A stretch of DNA of 64,000 nt, taken from NCBI GenBank assembly GCA_050184585.1, contig JBFXAF010000002.1, positions 372,001 to 436,000 of the forward strand. The letters are read 5' to 3'. The position numbers and the translations under genes were made by a program. The number at the start of each line of letters is the position of its first letter. The first letter of the stretch is position 1. Of the stretch, positions 1 to 8,140 are shown piece by piece. The DNA comes from JBFXAF01 sp050184585. Its GTDB lineage: Bacteria; Pseudomonadota; Alphaproteobacteria; Rhizobiales; Rhizobiaceae. The notes below the pieces were generated by a model. The model saw only the letters and a program-made list of their open reading frames with translations, was not told where the DNA came from and searched no databases.

Positions 1-741
1 GCGGGCTACACGCCGACCGCCACGGGAAACGCCATCTATGTCGACGGCGTGCCCGTCTCCGGCGGCATGGGCGCCAACACGTCCGCCTCGGGGCGCATCG
101 CCGCGCTCGTCCAGCTGCGGGACGGCGTCGCGCCCGCCATGCAGCGCCAGCTCGACGAGATCGCGCGCGGACTGGTGACCGCCTTCGCCGAGACCGATCC
201 GCTGGGGGTGCAGCCAAACGCGGCGGGTCTCTTCACCTGGCAGGGTGCGCCAGCTATCCCCGCCGCGGCGACCCTGGTCGACGGGCTTGCCGCCACGATC
301 TCCATCAACGCGGCCTTCGATTCGTCGGCCGGCGGAAATCCCATCCTCCTGCGCGACGGCGGCGCCAACGGCGCGGCCTACGTCCACAACACGACCGGCG
401 CCGCGTCATTTCCCGACCTGCTGCTCTCCTACGACAGCCGCCTCGACGCCCCGATGGCCTTCGATCCCTCGGTCGGCCTCGGCGACAGCGCGACCCTCGG
501 CGGCTATTCGGCCAACGCGATCGGCTGGCTGGAATCGATGCGCCAGGAATCGTCCCGCGCCGCCGAGACCAAGAGCGCACTCATGGTCCGCACCGCGGAG
601 GCGCTGTCCAACGCGACCGGGGTCAACATCGATCTCGAGATGTCGCTCCTTCTCGACCTCGAGCACTCCTACGAAGCGTCGGCGCGTCTGCTCAAGGCGA
701 TCGACGACATGCTGACCTCCCTCCTCGCGATGGTGAGGTAG
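1..741 (+). CDS. flgK: Flagellar hook-associated protein 1 FlgK, C-terminal part (5' end outside window)
   Basis: Reading frame 1 is open from the first base to the TAG at 739-741, giving about 246 residues of the FlgK C-terminus. FlgK is the first hook-filament junction protein, secreted by the flagellar type III system. The end has the family's heptad-rich C-terminal helix (SLLLDLEHSYEASARLLK..DDML) that packs in the D0 core, and a central segment with the polar, Gly/Ala/Asn-rich surface-domain character. flgL follows after 4 nt, as in the rhizobial flgE-flgK-flgL order. The start lies upstream of the window, so full length cannot be judged. Confidence 0.9.
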   Translation, partial: AGYTPTATGNAIYVDGVPVSGGMGANTSASGRIAALVQLRDGVAPAMQRQLDEIARGLVTAFAETDPLGVQPNAAGLFTWQGAPAIPAAATLVDGLAATISINAAFDSSAGGNPILLRDGGANGAAYVHNTTGAASFPDLLLSYDSRLDAPMAFDPSVGLGDSATLGGYSANAIGWLESMRQESSRAAETKSALMVRTAEALSNATGVNIDLEMSLLLDLEHSYEASARLLKAIDDMLTSLLAMVR

Positions 742-745
742 CGCC

Positions 746-1795
746 ATGAAGGCTTCGTTCGTCTCCTCGGCCGCCGTCTCCCAGGCGATGCGATACTCGT
801 TGATGCGCATGCAGACCGAGCTGGTCAGCGCGCAGAAGGAAGTGTCGACCGGGCGCGTGGCGGACCGGGGCCTGGCGCTCGGCGCGCGCACCGGCCAGGC
901 CGTTTCCTTCGCGCGCGACATCGACCGCCTGAGCGGCATCATCGATTCGAACACGCTCGTGGCGGCCCGTCTCACCGCCACGCAGGACGCCCTCACGCAG
1001 GTGAACACGGCGGCCCAGAGCTTCCTCGCCACCCTGACCGCCAGCGCCTCCGGCGACGCGTCGCGGGAGGTGACCGTGACCGAGGCTCGCGGCACGCTGG
1101 AGGCCCTGACGTCGATTCTCAATTCGAGCCTCAATGGCGAGTTCCTGTTCGCCGGGATCAACACCGACGTGCGGCCTCTCGACGACTTCAGCGCGCCCGG
1201 GTCGACGGGCAAGGCGGCGTTCGACGCGGCCTTTCTCGGCCATTTCGGCTTCGCGCAGAACAGCCCGCTCACGGCCAACATCACCGGCCCGCAGATGGAG
1301 ACCTTCCTCGATACCGTCGTCGAGCCCCAGTTTCTCGGCGTCGCGTGGGAGAACGACTGGTCCTCGGCCAGCGACCAGAAGATCGTCAGTCGCATTGCGC
1401 TCAACGAGACTGCCCCCACCTCGGTGAGCGCGAACGAGTCCGGCATCCGCAAGCTCGTCATGGCGTCGGCGACGTTGCTCGACCTCTTCGGCACCGATCT
1501 GGCCGGCACGGCGCGCGACGTCCTCGTCAGCCGGTCGATCTCGCTCGTCGGCGAGGCGATCGCCGAAGTGGCCAACGTGCAGTCGCAGGCAGGCATCGCC
1601 CAGAACCGGGTGACGCGCGCCAGCGAGCGCATCGAGATGCAGGTCGACCTGTTCGAACGCAACATCCTCGATATGGAAGGCATCGATCCATACGAGGCGT
1701 CGACGCGGGTCACCTCGCTGCTTTCGCAGATCGAGACGTCCTATGCGCTGACCGCGCGCATCCAGCAGCTAAGCCTGGTCAAGTACCTTTCCTGA
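746..1795 (+). CDS. flgL: Flagellar hook-associated protein 3 (FlgL), flagellin-like
   Basis: A 349-residue protein of the usual FlgL length. The N-terminal helix (SSAAVSQAMRYSLMRMQTEL) and the C-terminal coiled segment (RVTRASERIEMQVDLFE...YEASTRVTSLLSQIETSYAL) are the flagellin-like D0/D1 halves that form the second hook-filament junction zone. The start follows the flgK stop by 4 nt, so the two are translationally linked. It is secreted and acts extracellularly at the hook tip. Identification rests on family features plus the flgK-flgL-flaF context. Confidence 0.93.
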   Translation: MKASFVSSAAVSQAMRYSLMRMQTELVSAQKEVSTGRVADRGLALGARTGQAVSFARDIDRLSGIIDSNTLVAARLTATQDALTQVNTAAQSFLATLTASASGDASREVTVTEARGTLEALTSILNSSLNGEFLFAGINTDVRPLDDFSAPGSTGKAAFDAAFLGHFGFAQNSPLTANITGPQMETFLDTVVEPQFLGVAWENDWSSASDQKIVSRIALNETAPTSVSANESGIRKLVMASATLLDLFGTDLAGTARDVLVSRSISLVGEAIAEVANVQSQAGIAQNRVTRASERIEMQVDLFERNILDMEGIDPYEASTRVTSLLSQIETSYALTARIQQLSLVKYLS

Positions 1796-1829
1796 CCGGG
1801 CGCAAACGGGGGCATCAGAGAAACACAGC

Positions 1830-2177
1830 ATGTACCAGTTCTCATACGCCGACATACAGAACGAATCGGTCGCCGACGCCAAGGACCGGGAGAAGCAACT
1901 GCTTTCCCGCTCGATCGACATGCTGTCGCAGGCTCACACGCTCGGGCCGCGCTCGCAGCAGGCGGTGGAAGCGATCCATTTCATGACGAGGGTGTGGACA
2001 TCCTTCGTCCAGGATCTCGGCAGCGACGACAACGCGCTGCCGGTCGAATTGCGCGCCAACCTGATTTCCATCGGTCTGTGGGTCCTGCGCGAGGGAGAGG
2101 AGGTCCGTCAGGGGCGCTCCGACAACCTCGAGGGCCTGATCGAGGTGTCCCAGATCATTCGCGACGGGATTCAATGA
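1830..2177 (+). CDS. flaF: Flagellar biosynthesis regulator FlaF
   Basis: A 115-residue protein with the FlaF pattern: N-terminal MYQFSYAD, then a helical AL-rich body with NLISIGLWVLREGEEVRQG. FlaF is an alphaproteobacterial cytosolic protein that promotes flagellin secretion or translation and acts opposite to FlbT. The gene lies 34 nt after flgL, and its TGA overlaps the ATG of flbT (ATGA at 2174-2177), so the antagonistic pair is translationally coupled as in other Rhizobiales. Confidence 0.92.
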   Translation: MYQFSYADIQNESVADAKDREKQLLSRSIDMLSQAHTLGPRSQQAVEAIHFMTRVWTSFVQDLGSDDNALPVELRANLISIGLWVLREGEEVRQGRSDNLEGLIEVSQIIRDGIQ

Positions 2178-2623
2178 AGAACACCCTGAAGATCTCGCTC
2201 AAGCCGCGGGAAAAGATCTACATCAACGGCGCCGTCGTCCGCGTCGACCGCAAGGCGACGATCGAGTTCCTCAACGATGTCCAGTTCCTCCTCGAGGGGC
2301 ATGTGCTGCAGGCGGAGGAGGCGTCGACGCCGTTGCGCCAGCTCTACTTCATCCTGCAGATGATCCTGATGAACCCGGGCGGCGCCGAGGCTGCGCGCGA
2401 CATGTTCCGCCGCTCCCTGCCGCTGCTCATCGCCAATTTCGGCGATCCGGCGATCCGTTCGGAACTGAAGCATGTCGACCAGCTCGTCGCGGAAGGCCAC
2501 ATCTTCGATGCGCTGAAGGGAATACGCTCGCTCTACGCGCTCGAGACGGTCGCGCTGGCGAGCGGCCAGGACAATCCTCCGGCGGCCGAGCGCCGGATAG
2601 CCGTCGGAGACACAAGGTCATGA
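2174..2623 (+). CDS. flbT: Flagellin mRNA regulator FlbT
   Basis: A 149-residue protein starting MKNTLKISLKPREKIYINGAV, the typical FlbT opening, followed by a helical C-terminus. FlbT binds flagellin mRNA in Caulobacter and destabilises it; in rhizobia and Brucella it acts as an activator of flagellin synthesis. The ATG at 2174 overlaps the flaF stop. A longer reading frame exists upstream but lies inside flaF. Its TGA overlaps the flgD ATG at 2620 (ATGA), making three coupled genes. Confidence 0.93.
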   Translation: MKNTLKISLKPREKIYINGAVVRVDRKATIEFLNDVQFLLEGHVLQAEEASTPLRQLYFILQMILMNPGGAEAARDMFRRSLPLLIANFGDPAIRSELKHVDQLVAEGHIFDALKGIRSLYALETVALASGQDNPPAAERRIAVGDTRS

Positions 2624-3027
2624 TCGTCACCCCTCCCAGCGCGACGGGTTCCACCAATGCGCCGAACGCGACCGGGGCGTCCAAGTCGACGGTCGACTAC
2701 CAGTCGTTCCTGAAGCTGCTCGTCGCCCAGATGAAGAACCAGGATCCGACGGCGCCGATGGAGTCGACCGACTACGTCGCCCAGCTCGCCACCTTCTCGC
2801 AGGTCGAGCAGACCATCCAGACCAACACCAAGCTGGATTCGATCCTTCAGGCTTCGGCCCTTGCCCAGGCGGGCTCGATCATCGGACGCCATGTGACGTC
2901 GGCCGACGGCGAGGTCAGCGGCATCGTCAAGGAGGTGAAGCTGACCAGCGACGCGCTGATCGCCACGCTCGAGAACGGCTCCGTCATGACCATCGGCGCC
3001 GGCGTCACCATCAAGCCCGCGAGCTAG
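2620..3027 (+). CDS. flgD: Flagellar hook assembly (capping) protein FlgD, short rhizobial form
   Basis: A 135-residue protein. Residues about 27-75 carry the FlgD N-terminal signature (FLKLLVAQMKNQDPTAPM and FSQVEQTIQTNTKLDSIL). The rest is a short beta-rich segment, without the Tudor/FnIII extension of enterobacterial FlgD, as is usual in rhizobia. FlgD caps the growing hook. The TAG stop at 3025-3027 shares its TA with the left target duplication of the palindromic element that follows. Without the element the stop would be TAA and fliQ would start 5 nt later. Confidence 0.92.
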   Translation: MIVTPPSATGSTNAPNATGASKSTVDYQSFLKLLVAQMKNQDPTAPMESTDYVAQLATFSQVEQTIQTNTKLDSILQASALAQAGSIIGRHVTSADGEVSGIVKEVKLTSDALIATLENGSVMTIGAGVTIKPAS

Positions 3028-3296
3028 AGCAATGTTCGACCGGATTGAATTGTTCTGCCGGAGGGAATTCGGGCCAGGGTCGAGGGCTTCGGCGAAGGTC
3101 GATGTGGTGCATCGGCCGAGCCGGAGCCCGAAGGATTTGGCCCGAATTGACCCGGCCCGAAGGGTTTCCCGCTGGCGGGGCGCCCGGTTCGTCGAGCCGC
3201 TCGGACGATGGAACCCCATCGCCCGTCGCGTCTCTCCTGCCGGATCGCCTCGCCATCGAGGAAACAGAACTGGTTCAATCTCGTCGAACATTGCTC
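3027..3296. mobile_element. Palindromic MITE-like element, copy A1 (between flgD and fliQ)
   Basis: A 270-bp element with inverted ends: GAGCAATGTTCGAC at 3027 and GTCGAACATTGCTC ending at 3296. It is flanked by TA at 3025-3026 and TA at 3297-3298. The interior matches the copy at 31587-31855 in opposite orientation over nearly its whole length, and shares blocks with the copy at 7865-8133. It codes for no transposase. TA duplication with short inverted ends is typical of IS630/Tc1-type MITEs; that assignment is inference. It breaks a previously tight flgD-fliQ junction and could form a long hairpin in the operon mRNA. Confidence 0.85.
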
Positions 3297-3303
3297 TAAG
3301 GCA

Positions 3304-3570
3304 ATGAACGAGGCCGACGCCCTCGACATCGTCCAGTTCGCGATCTGGACGGTTCTCACGGCCTGCGGCCCGGCCGTCGCGGTCGCCATGATCGTCGGCA
3401 TCGGCATCGCGCTCGTCCAGGCCCTGACGCAGATCCAGGAGATCACCCTCACCTTCGTGCCGAAGATTCTCGCGATCCTGCTCACCATCGCCTTCACCGG
3501 CCCCTATGTCGGTGGCCAGATCGCCTCGTTCTCCAACGTCATCTTCGAGCGCATCGAGACCGGCTTCTAG
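3304..3570 (+). CDS. fliQ: Flagellar export gate protein FliQ
   Basis: An 88-residue protein, exactly the family length, with two membrane segments (about residues 14-36 and 52-74) and the FliQ central motif ALTQIQEITLTFVPK. FliQ forms the type III export gate with FliP and FliR. I chose the ATG at 3304 (MNEADALDIVQFAIW). An in-frame extension from 3208 only reads through the A1 element and is rejected. Its TAG at 3568-3570 is followed by 13 nt identical to the tip of the palindromic family. Confidence 0.95.
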   Translation: MNEADALDIVQFAIWTVLTACGPAVAVAMIVGIGIALVQALTQIQEITLTFVPKILAILLTIAFTGPYVGGQIASFSNVIFERIETGF

Positions 3571-3583
3571 AGCAATGTTCGAA
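3570..3583. repeat. Solo terminal sequence of the A-family element
   Basis: GAGCAATGTTCGA directly after the TA of the fliQ stop codon repeats the first 13 nt of the A-family terminus, and no partner end is visible before flhA. It may be a decayed or abortive insertion, or a sequence conserved for another reason. The remaining bases up to 3658 show no gene. Confidence 0.5.
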
Positions 3584-3658
3584 CCGCTCCGCGCAAGCTT
3601 CGGCCGCTAGCCTCGCTCCGGGCCCGCGGTATGCGCGCGCCGCGAGACGGATGCGCAT

Positions 3659-5746
3659 ATGGCGGTCGCCGAAACCCTTCCAACGACACAGCAGAAAGGC
3701 TCGGCCCGCGACATCTTCTTCGCGATCGGCATTATCGTCATACTGGCGGTGCTGTTCCTCCCGATCCCGGCCTTCTTCATCGACATCGGGCTTGCGATAT
3801 CGATCGCGCTGTCGGTCCTGATCCTCATGGTCGCCCTGTGGATCCAGCGTCCGCTCGACTTCTCGTCATTCCCGACGATCCTGCTGATCGCCACCATGCT
3901 CAGGCTGTCGCTCAACATCGCGACGACCCGCATGATCCTGTCGCACGGAAGCGAGGGCACCGACGCCGCCGGCTACATCATCAGCGGCTTCTCGAACCTG
4001 GTGATGAGCGGCGATTTCGTCATCGGCCTGATCGTTTTCCTGATCCTGATCATCGTCAACTTCATCGTCATCACCAAGGGCGCCACGCGTATTGCCGAGG
4101 TCGGCGCGCGCTTCACCCTCGACGCCATACCAGGAAAGCAGATGTCGATCGACGCCGACCTCTCGGCGGGCATCATCGACGAGAAGCAGGCGCAGCTTCG
4201 CCGCCGCGAGCTCGAGGAGGAGAGCTCCTTCTTCGGCTCGATGGACGGCGCCTCGAAGTTCGTCCGCGGCGACGCCATCGCCGGCCTGATCATCACCGCC
4301 ATCAACATCATCGGCGGCATCATCATCGGCTACTTCCGCCACGATATGGCGCTCGCCGAGGCGGCGGACGTGTTCATCAAGCTTTCGGTCGGCGACGGCC
4401 TGGTGACCCAGATTCCGGCCCTCGTCGTCTCGCTTGCCGCGGGCCTCCTGGTTTCGAAGGGCGGCACGCGCGGCTCGGCCGACCAGGCGGTGTTCGGCCA
4501 GTTGAGCGCCTACCCCCGCGCGCTCCACGTCGCCGCCTTGCTGCTCATCGTGCTCGCGCTGGTGCCGGGTCTGCCCTTCATGCCCTTCGCGCTTCTCGCC
4601 TTCGCCATGTCGGCCATCGGATACGCGATTCCGCAGCGCCTCAAGCGCGAGGCCGCGGCTGCCGACAATCTGGAGAAGGAGAAGCAGGCGGCCAGGGACG
4701 ACGAGGAACGCAATTCGGTCAAGCATTCCCTCAAGACCGCCGAGATCGAGCTGTTGATCGGAAAGCAGCTCTCCACGAAGCTCGTCTCCGCCCATCAGGA
4801 ACTCGCGTTCCGCATGGGCAAGATGCGCAAGAAGTTCGCGACCCAGTTCGGCTTCGTCGTGCCCGAGGTGCGGTTGACCGACGACTTCACGATTTCGGCA
4901 AAGAGCTACCAGATCAAGATTCACGGCACTGTCGTCGCCGAGTACCAGACGCGCGTCGGCGAGGTGATGGTTCTGCTCGGAACGCGTCAGCCGCCGGAGA
5001 TCCCGGGCGAGGAGGTGCGCGAGCCGGCGTTCGGCATGCGCGCCTATTCGGTCCCCGAAATGTTCGTCGAGGATCTGAAGCGCGACAACTTCGCCTTCGC
5101 CGACAACATGTCGGTGCTTCTCACCCATTTGTCGGAGGTGATCCGCAACAACCTGCCGCAGCTCCTGTCCTACAAGGACATGAAGGCGCTGATCGAACGC
5201 CAGGACCCGGAGTATCGCAAGCTCGCCGACGACATCTGCACCCAGCACATCACCTACCCGGGTCTCCAGGCGGTACTGAAACTGCTGCTGGCCGAGCGCG
5301 TGTCGATCCGCAATCTCCACCTGATCATCGAGGCCATCGCCGAGATCGCCCCGCATGTGCGTCGCACGGAACAGATCGTCGAGCATGTCCGCATTCGCAT
5401 GGCCCAGCAGATCTGCGGCGACCTGACCGAGGGCGGCGTGCTCAAGGTGCTGCGCCTGGGCAACAACTGGGATCTCGCCTTCCACCAGAGCCTGAAGCGC
5501 GACGCCAAGGGCGAGGTCCGCGAGTTCGACATCGATCCGCGTCAGCTCGAGGAGTTCGGCCAGGAGGCGTCGCGCCGGATCCGCATGCATCTCGAGGGCG
5601 GCGAGCGCTTCGCCATCGTCACGGCGCCGGATGCGCGTCCCTATGTCCGCATGATCATCGAGCGGCTGTTCCCCACCCTGCCTGTCCTCAGCCATGTGGA
5701 GATCGCCAAGGGCGTCGAGATCAAGGTGCTCGGGACGATCTCGTGA
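3659..5746 (+). CDS. flhA: Flagellar type III export protein FlhA
   Basis: A 695-residue protein of normal FlhA length. The N-terminal half holds about eight membrane segments (residues about 20-325) and the conserved cytoplasmic FHIPEP-family loop (TKGATRIAEVGARFTLDAIPGKQMSIDADL, in part). The C-terminal half is the cytosolic ring domain that docks chaperone-substrate complexes, including LSEVIRNN and the LLAERVSIRN region. The start MAVAETLPTTQQ at 3659 is the first plausible ATG. The TGA overlaps the GTG start of fliR (GTGA at 5743-5746). Confidence 0.96.
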   Translation: MAVAETLPTTQQKGSARDIFFAIGIIVILAVLFLPIPAFFIDIGLAISIALSVLILMVALWIQRPLDFSSFPTILLIATMLRLSLNIATTRMILSHGSEGTDAAGYIISGFSNLVMSGDFVIGLIVFLILIIVNFIVITKGATRIAEVGARFTLDAIPGKQMSIDADLSAGIIDEKQAQLRRRELEEESSFFGSMDGASKFVRGDAIAGLIITAINIIGGIIIGYFRHDMALAEAADVFIKLSVGDGLVTQIPALVVSLAAGLLVSKGGTRGSADQAVFGQLSAYPRALHVAALLLIVLALVPGLPFMPFALLAFAMSAIGYAIPQRLKREAAAADNLEKEKQAARDDEERNSVKHSLKTAEIELLIGKQLSTKLVSAHQELAFRMGKMRKKFATQFGFVVPEVRLTDDFTISAKSYQIKIHGTVVAEYQTRVGEVMVLLGTRQPPEIPGEEVREPAFGMRAYSVPEMFVEDLKRDNFAFADNMSVLLTHLSEVIRNNLPQLLSYKDMKALIERQDPEYRKLADDICTQHITYPGLQAVLKLLLAERVSIRNLHLIIEAIAEIAPHVRRTEQIVEHVRIRMAQQICGDLTEGGVLKVLRLGNNWDLAFHQSLKRDAKGEVREFDIDPRQLEEFGQEASRRIRMHLEGGERFAIVTAPDARPYVRMIIERLFPTLPVLSHVEIAKGVEIKVLGTIS

Positions 5747-6495
5747 CGATCACCCTGGATGCCGCGGTGCTGGCGGCGTTCGTGGCGTTCTGCCGCGTCG
5801 GCGGCTGCTTCCTCCTGATGCCCGGCCTGTCGAGCGTGCGGGTTCCCGTCCAGGTGAGGCTGTTCATCGCCGTGGCGGCGACCGTCGCGATGCTTCTTCA
5901 TCTCTGGGACGAGATACTGCCGGCGATCGACCGTCGTCCGGTCGTGCTGCTTCCGTTGATCGCTTCGGAACTGCTGATCGGCGCGACACTGGGCCTGCTT
6001 GCCCGCATCTACGTTCTCGCGCTCTCCTTCATCGGCTCGGCGATCGCCATGATGATCGGCTTCACCGGCATGGCCGGCAACGGCATCGAGGAGCCGGAGC
6101 CTCAGGCGGCGCTCGCCGCCATCATTTCGTTCTCCGCCCTGCTTCTGCTGTTCGTGTTCGATTTCCATCACGAGATGATCCGCGCGCTGGTGGCGTCCTA
6201 CCGGGTGGCGCCGGTCGGCGGCCTGTTCAGCGTGCAGGCCGCGCTGGTCGACATCACCGACACCTTGACGGAAGCGTTCTTCGTCGTGATCCGGCTCGGC
6301 AGTCCGTTTGTCGCCTATGCGATCCTGATCAACCTGGCCATTGGCTTCGTCAACAAGCTCACCCCGCAGATCCCCGTCTACTTCATCTCGCTGCCGTTCG
6401 TGATCGCCGGCGGCATGGTGCTGCTCTATCTGTCGCTCCCGATCCTGCTCGGCCTCTTCGCCGACGGTTTCCTGGCGACGACGATCGGTCGCTGA
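5743..6495 (+). CDS. fliR: Flagellar export gate protein FliR
   Basis: A 250-residue polytopic protein with about six membrane segments and typical FliR features: CRVGGCFLLMPGLSSVRVPVQVRL near the N-terminus and INLAIGFVNKLTPQIPVYFISLPF near the C-terminus. FliR assembles with FliP and FliQ into the export gate. The start is GTG at 5743, overlapping the flhA stop. A much longer in-frame extension through flhA is a GC artefact. A coiled-coil gene follows after 1 nt. Confidence 0.95.
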   Translation: MTITLDAAVLAAFVAFCRVGGCFLLMPGLSSVRVPVQVRLFIAVAATVAMLLHLWDEILPAIDRRPVVLLPLIASELLIGATLGLLARIYVLALSFIGSAIAMMIGFTGMAGNGIEEPEPQAALAAIISFSALLLLFVFDFHHEMIRALVASYRVAPVGGLFSVQAALVDITDTLTEAFFVVIRLGSPFVAYAILINLAIGFVNKLTPQIPVYFISLPFVIAGGMVLLYLSLPILLGLFADGFLATTIGR

Positions 6496-6496
6496 G

Positions 6497-6883
6497 ATGA
6501 AGCAGCGCTTGTCCCGGTTGGCCGGCCTGCACGACGCCCAGCGCCGGCTGCAGGCCGTTCACGAAGCGCGCCACGCCACCCTGCTTGCCGCCGCCGCGAG
6601 AGCCGAGGCGGAGGTGGCCGATCTCCGGGCGCGGGCGGACGCGGACACGTCGCTTGCCCGTGTGTTTCCCGAACTCTACAGCAGGCACATCGCCGCGGCG
6701 CTCGACCGCGCCGCCGAGTCGCGGGCACTCGCCGTCCAGCAGGCGGCGAGTGTCGCCGAGGCCACGCTCCGCTCCGACAGGCTGGCCGATCTCGCGCGGA
6801 TCGCCCGCAGGGACGACGAACGCCATGCCGACGAGCGGACCGCTCAGGAGATCGTCGAGCAGCGCATCGGTCGCCCGCAGTAA
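6497..6883 (+). CDS. Small coiled-coil protein in the flagellar operon (FliJ-like?)
   Basis: A 128-residue, Ala/Arg/Glu-rich, almost entirely helical protein without a signal or membrane segment. Its position between fliR and the rod-binding protein, and its composition, suggest a cytosolic export chaperone or FliJ-type stalk component. I see no sequence motif that proves this. The ATG lies 1 nt after the fliR stop, so it is translated with the export genes. The call is positional. Confidence 0.5.
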   Translation: MKQRLSRLAGLHDAQRRLQAVHEARHATLLAAAARAEAEVADLRARADADTSLARVFPELYSRHIAAALDRAAESRALAVQQAASVAEATLRSDRLADLARIARRDDERHADERTAQEIVEQRIGRPQ

Positions 6884-6941
6884 GGCTGCCACAAGCTTCT
6901 GCGGCGATACTTGGTGGACGCAACAGGCCGAAGGCACCATC

Positions 6942-7427
6942 GTGGCAGTTTCACTGGCTACCGACATCGTCCTCGACGTCGCCAAATCCGTCGGCGTGGA
7001 AGGCCTGGACGCGGCGCGCGCCGCCCTCGCCCGCAAGGCATCCGAAGTCGCGTCGGCGAAGACGGAGCAGTCCTACGAGAAGTTCGAATCGATGGTGCTG
7101 GGAAGTTTCCTGCAGACGATGATGCCCAAGGATACGGAGTCCGTATACGGGGGCGGGATTGCCGGTGAGATGTGGCAGTCGATGCTTGCCCAGCAACTCG
7201 GCGAAGTATTGGCCGAGCGCGGCGGCATCGGCATCGCCGATCGGCTGCTGAAGGATCACTATGTCGAAGGCGAGACCCGCGTCCCCCTTGGCCCTCGCGC
7301 CGACGCGTCGACGAATTCCGAGGCGGACAACAAGCATCTGCTGTCCGTGGCCATGGTGCAGGAGATCCAGCGCACGCTCGCGCGAACGCTTTCGGGCGAA
7401 GACGCGGGCGAAGGCGGGAAGGGCTGA
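6942..7427 (+). CDS. Rod-binding protein (FlgJ N-terminal domain type)
   Basis: A 161-residue protein beginning at GTG 6942. Residues about 45-100 match the rod-binding domain: YEKFESMVLGSFLQTMMP and GEMWQSMLAQQLGEVLAERGGIGIAD, the same fold as FlgJ-N. The muramidase half of enterobacterial FlgJ is absent, as is normal in alphaproteobacteria, where the gene is often called cheL/flgJ. It would help rod assembly in the periplasm. Upstream codons in this frame run into the preceding gene, so GTG with VAVSLATDIV is preferred. Confidence 0.75.
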   Translation: MAVSLATDIVLDVAKSVGVEGLDAARAALARKASEVASAKTEQSYEKFESMVLGSFLQTMMPKDTESVYGGGIAGEMWQSMLAQQLGEVLAERGGIGIADRLLKDHYVEGETRVPLGPRADASTNSEADNKHLLSVAMVQEIQRTLARTLSGEDAGEGGKG

Positions 7428-7439
7428 CGGAAGGCGATC

Positions 7440-7865
7440 ATGTTCGACTATGCACAGTACAATTCCGCTGCTCCGTCGAATCCCGAAGCGGAGACGGCGC
7501 CCCATCTGGCGGCTCGGCCTGGAAGCCTTGCCACCATCATCGAGCGTGTCGAGAAGGCGATCGAGGAGGAGACGTCGGCGATCCGCGCCGATCCCCGGTT
7601 CGACATCAAGGCCTCGAACGCCCGCAAGAGCCGGCACCTCTACGAGCTGACCCGCGCCATGAAGGGTCTGGCGGCGACCGAACTTGGCCCCGATCACCGC
7701 GACGGCATCATGCGCCTCCGGGGCAAGCTGGTGGAAAACGAGACGGTCCTGCGCGCCCATCTCGACGCCGTCAGCGAGGTGGCGGGCCTGATCCGGGGCG
7801 CCATCGAGCGCGCCGAGGCGGACGGCACCTATTCTGCGGGCGCCTTCGGCTACGGTCAGAGCTAG
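7440..7865 (+). CDS. FlgN-like flagellar export chaperone
   Basis: A 141-residue helical cytosolic protein (SLATIIERVEKAIEEET... KSRHLYELTRAMKGL... LRGKLVENETVLRAHLDAVSEV). Size and heptad pattern fit FlgN, the chaperone of FlgK and FlgL, and it sits in the flagellar operon 12 nt after the rod-binding gene. Sequence resemblance to FlgN is only of general type. Its TAG stop (7863-7865) overlaps the left end of element A2. Confidence 0.55.
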   Translation: MFDYAQYNSAAPSNPEAETAPHLAARPGSLATIIERVEKAIEEETSAIRADPRFDIKASNARKSRHLYELTRAMKGLAATELGPDHRDGIMRLRGKLVENETVLRAHLDAVSEVAGLIRGAIERAEADGTYSAGAFGYGQS

Positions 7866-8133
7866 AGCCTTTCAGTGTTTGATGGAAACAGCTCCGTTTC
7901 CCCGATGGCGAGACGATCCGCCAGGAGGACGGCGAAGGTCGATGTGGTGCATCGGCCAAGTCCGTCCGACGAAGCGGGTGTCCGCCAGCGGGGAACCCTT
8001 CGGGCCAGGGGAATTCGGGCCAAATCCTTCGGTCTTTGTCTCGGCCGATGCACCACATCGACCTTCGCCAAAGCCCTCGACCTTGGCCCGAATTCCCTCC
8101 GGCAGAGCGATTCCATCAAGCACTGAAAGGCTC
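7865..8133. mobile_element. Palindromic MITE-like element, copy A2, with variant termini
   Basis: A 269-bp element flanked by TA (7863-7864 and 8134-8135). Its ends differ from the other copies: GAGCCTTTCAGTGTTTGATG on the left and CATCAAGCACTGAAAGGCTC on the right, still nearly complementary. Inside, a 27-bp block at 7931-7957 is repeated as a perfect inverted copy at 8043-8069. Other interior blocks match A1 and A3. Removing it with one TA leaves TAG then ATCG then the ATG of the next gene, a tight operon junction. Confidence 0.83.
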
Positions 8134-8140
8134 TAGATCG

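Noticed and set aside
3208..3303. N-terminal extension of fliQ through element A1
   Set aside because: FliQ is normally 88 residues and begins at 3304; the extra codons come from the repeat, which is open in several frames.
3866..5695. A 609-codon minus-strand frame antisense to flhA, and similar long antisense frames at 12092-13867, 14576-16672, 29093-31240 and 33054-34478
   Set aside because: They lie opposite well-supported genes, have Arg/His/Gln-rich composition typical of GC-rich shadow frames, and show no motif.
7872..8136. Several 80-90 codon frames inside A1, A2 and A3 on both strands
   Set aside because: They reflect the lack of stop codons in palindromic GC-rich repeats; frames are not conserved between copies.
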